Shown: positions 5,973 to 6,027 of the stretch, one piece after another
Layout: every line of letters begins with the position of its first letter
Position numbering within the stretch: the first letter of the stretch is position 1
Source: CAZPMO01 sp964587515
GTDB lineage: Bacteria; Pseudomonadota; Alphaproteobacteria; MPNO01
DNA: 6,027 bases
NCBI GenBank assembly: GCA_964587515.1
Contig: CAZPMO010000234.1
Location: 1-6,027 of the forward strand
Reading direction: 5' to 3'
Notes under the pieces: generated by a model
Database searches by the model: none
What the model was told of the DNA's origin: nothing
What the model saw: the letters and a program-made list of their open reading frames with translations, nothing else
Position numbers and translations under genes: made by a program

Positions 5973-6027
5973 TCTAGAGCGTTTCACGGTTTGAGAGAAT
6001 CGGGTGGGGATTCACACGAATCGTCTG
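5973..6027. repeat. repeat-like intergenic sequence after fprA, cut by the window end
   Basis: The stretch begins tctagagcgtttcacggttt directly after the fprA stop and contains three alternating short arms: gaatc (5997-6001), gattc (6009-6013) and gaatc (6018-6022). The last two can form a 5-bp hairpin with loop acac. The agagcgtttcacggtt pattern resembles dispersed intergenic repeats I associate with alphaproteobacteria. Only one copy is visible here, so repeat status rests on recollection. Confidence 0.35.

Overview
The window is GC-rich throughout (gene bodies and most spacers). Its protein families and short palindromic intergenic repeats suggest an alphaproteobacterium, possibly of the Rhodospirillales type. 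That placement is inferred from style, not from a marker gene.

Layout. Positions 1-233 carry no gene. They hold two facing copies of a GC-rich palindromic repeat (1-30 and 125-153) and a decayed fragment (180-226) of the mobile element found later in the window. A minus-strand gene (234-1070) encodes the FAD-binding medium subunit of a molybdenum hydroxylase (CoxM / xanthine dehydrogenase FAD-subunit family). Any partner subunits would lie off the left edge. A 242-bp divergent spacer (1071-1312) follows. It carries a TTTGT-N6-ACAAA dyad close to the minus-strand start and a good sigma70-type promoter reading rightward. Two tightly coupled plus-strand genes (1313-3190 and 3192-4223, one base between them) encode a two-subunit 2-oxoacid:ferredoxin oxidoreductase. 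The alpha subunit carries the gamma domain at its N-terminus, and the beta subunit carries a thiamine-diphosphate site and a [4Fe-4S] cluster (KorAB type). A 426-bp gap (4224-4649) follows, most of it filled by a transposase-less element of about 250 bp with terminal inverted repeats and TA at both ends (MITE-like). The last gene (4650-5972) encodes an adrenodoxin-reductase/FprA-type ferredoxin-NADP+ reductase. The window ends in another repeat-like intergenic sequence.

How the genes fit together. KorAB would oxidatively decarboxylate a 2-oxoacid (probably 2-oxoglutarate) to its acyl-CoA and reduce ferredoxin. The FprA-type enzyme would exchange those electrons with NADP(H). The two halves of a 2-oxoacid / ferredoxin / NADPH electron route thus sit next to each other, though no ferredoxin gene is in the window. 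The MITE-like insertion lies exactly between them and ends 13 bases before the reductase start codon, so it may have changed how the reductase is transcribed.

I see no new protein system here. The least ordinary content is the nested inverted-repeat element, its shrunken relative at the other end of the window, and their placement next to gene ends.
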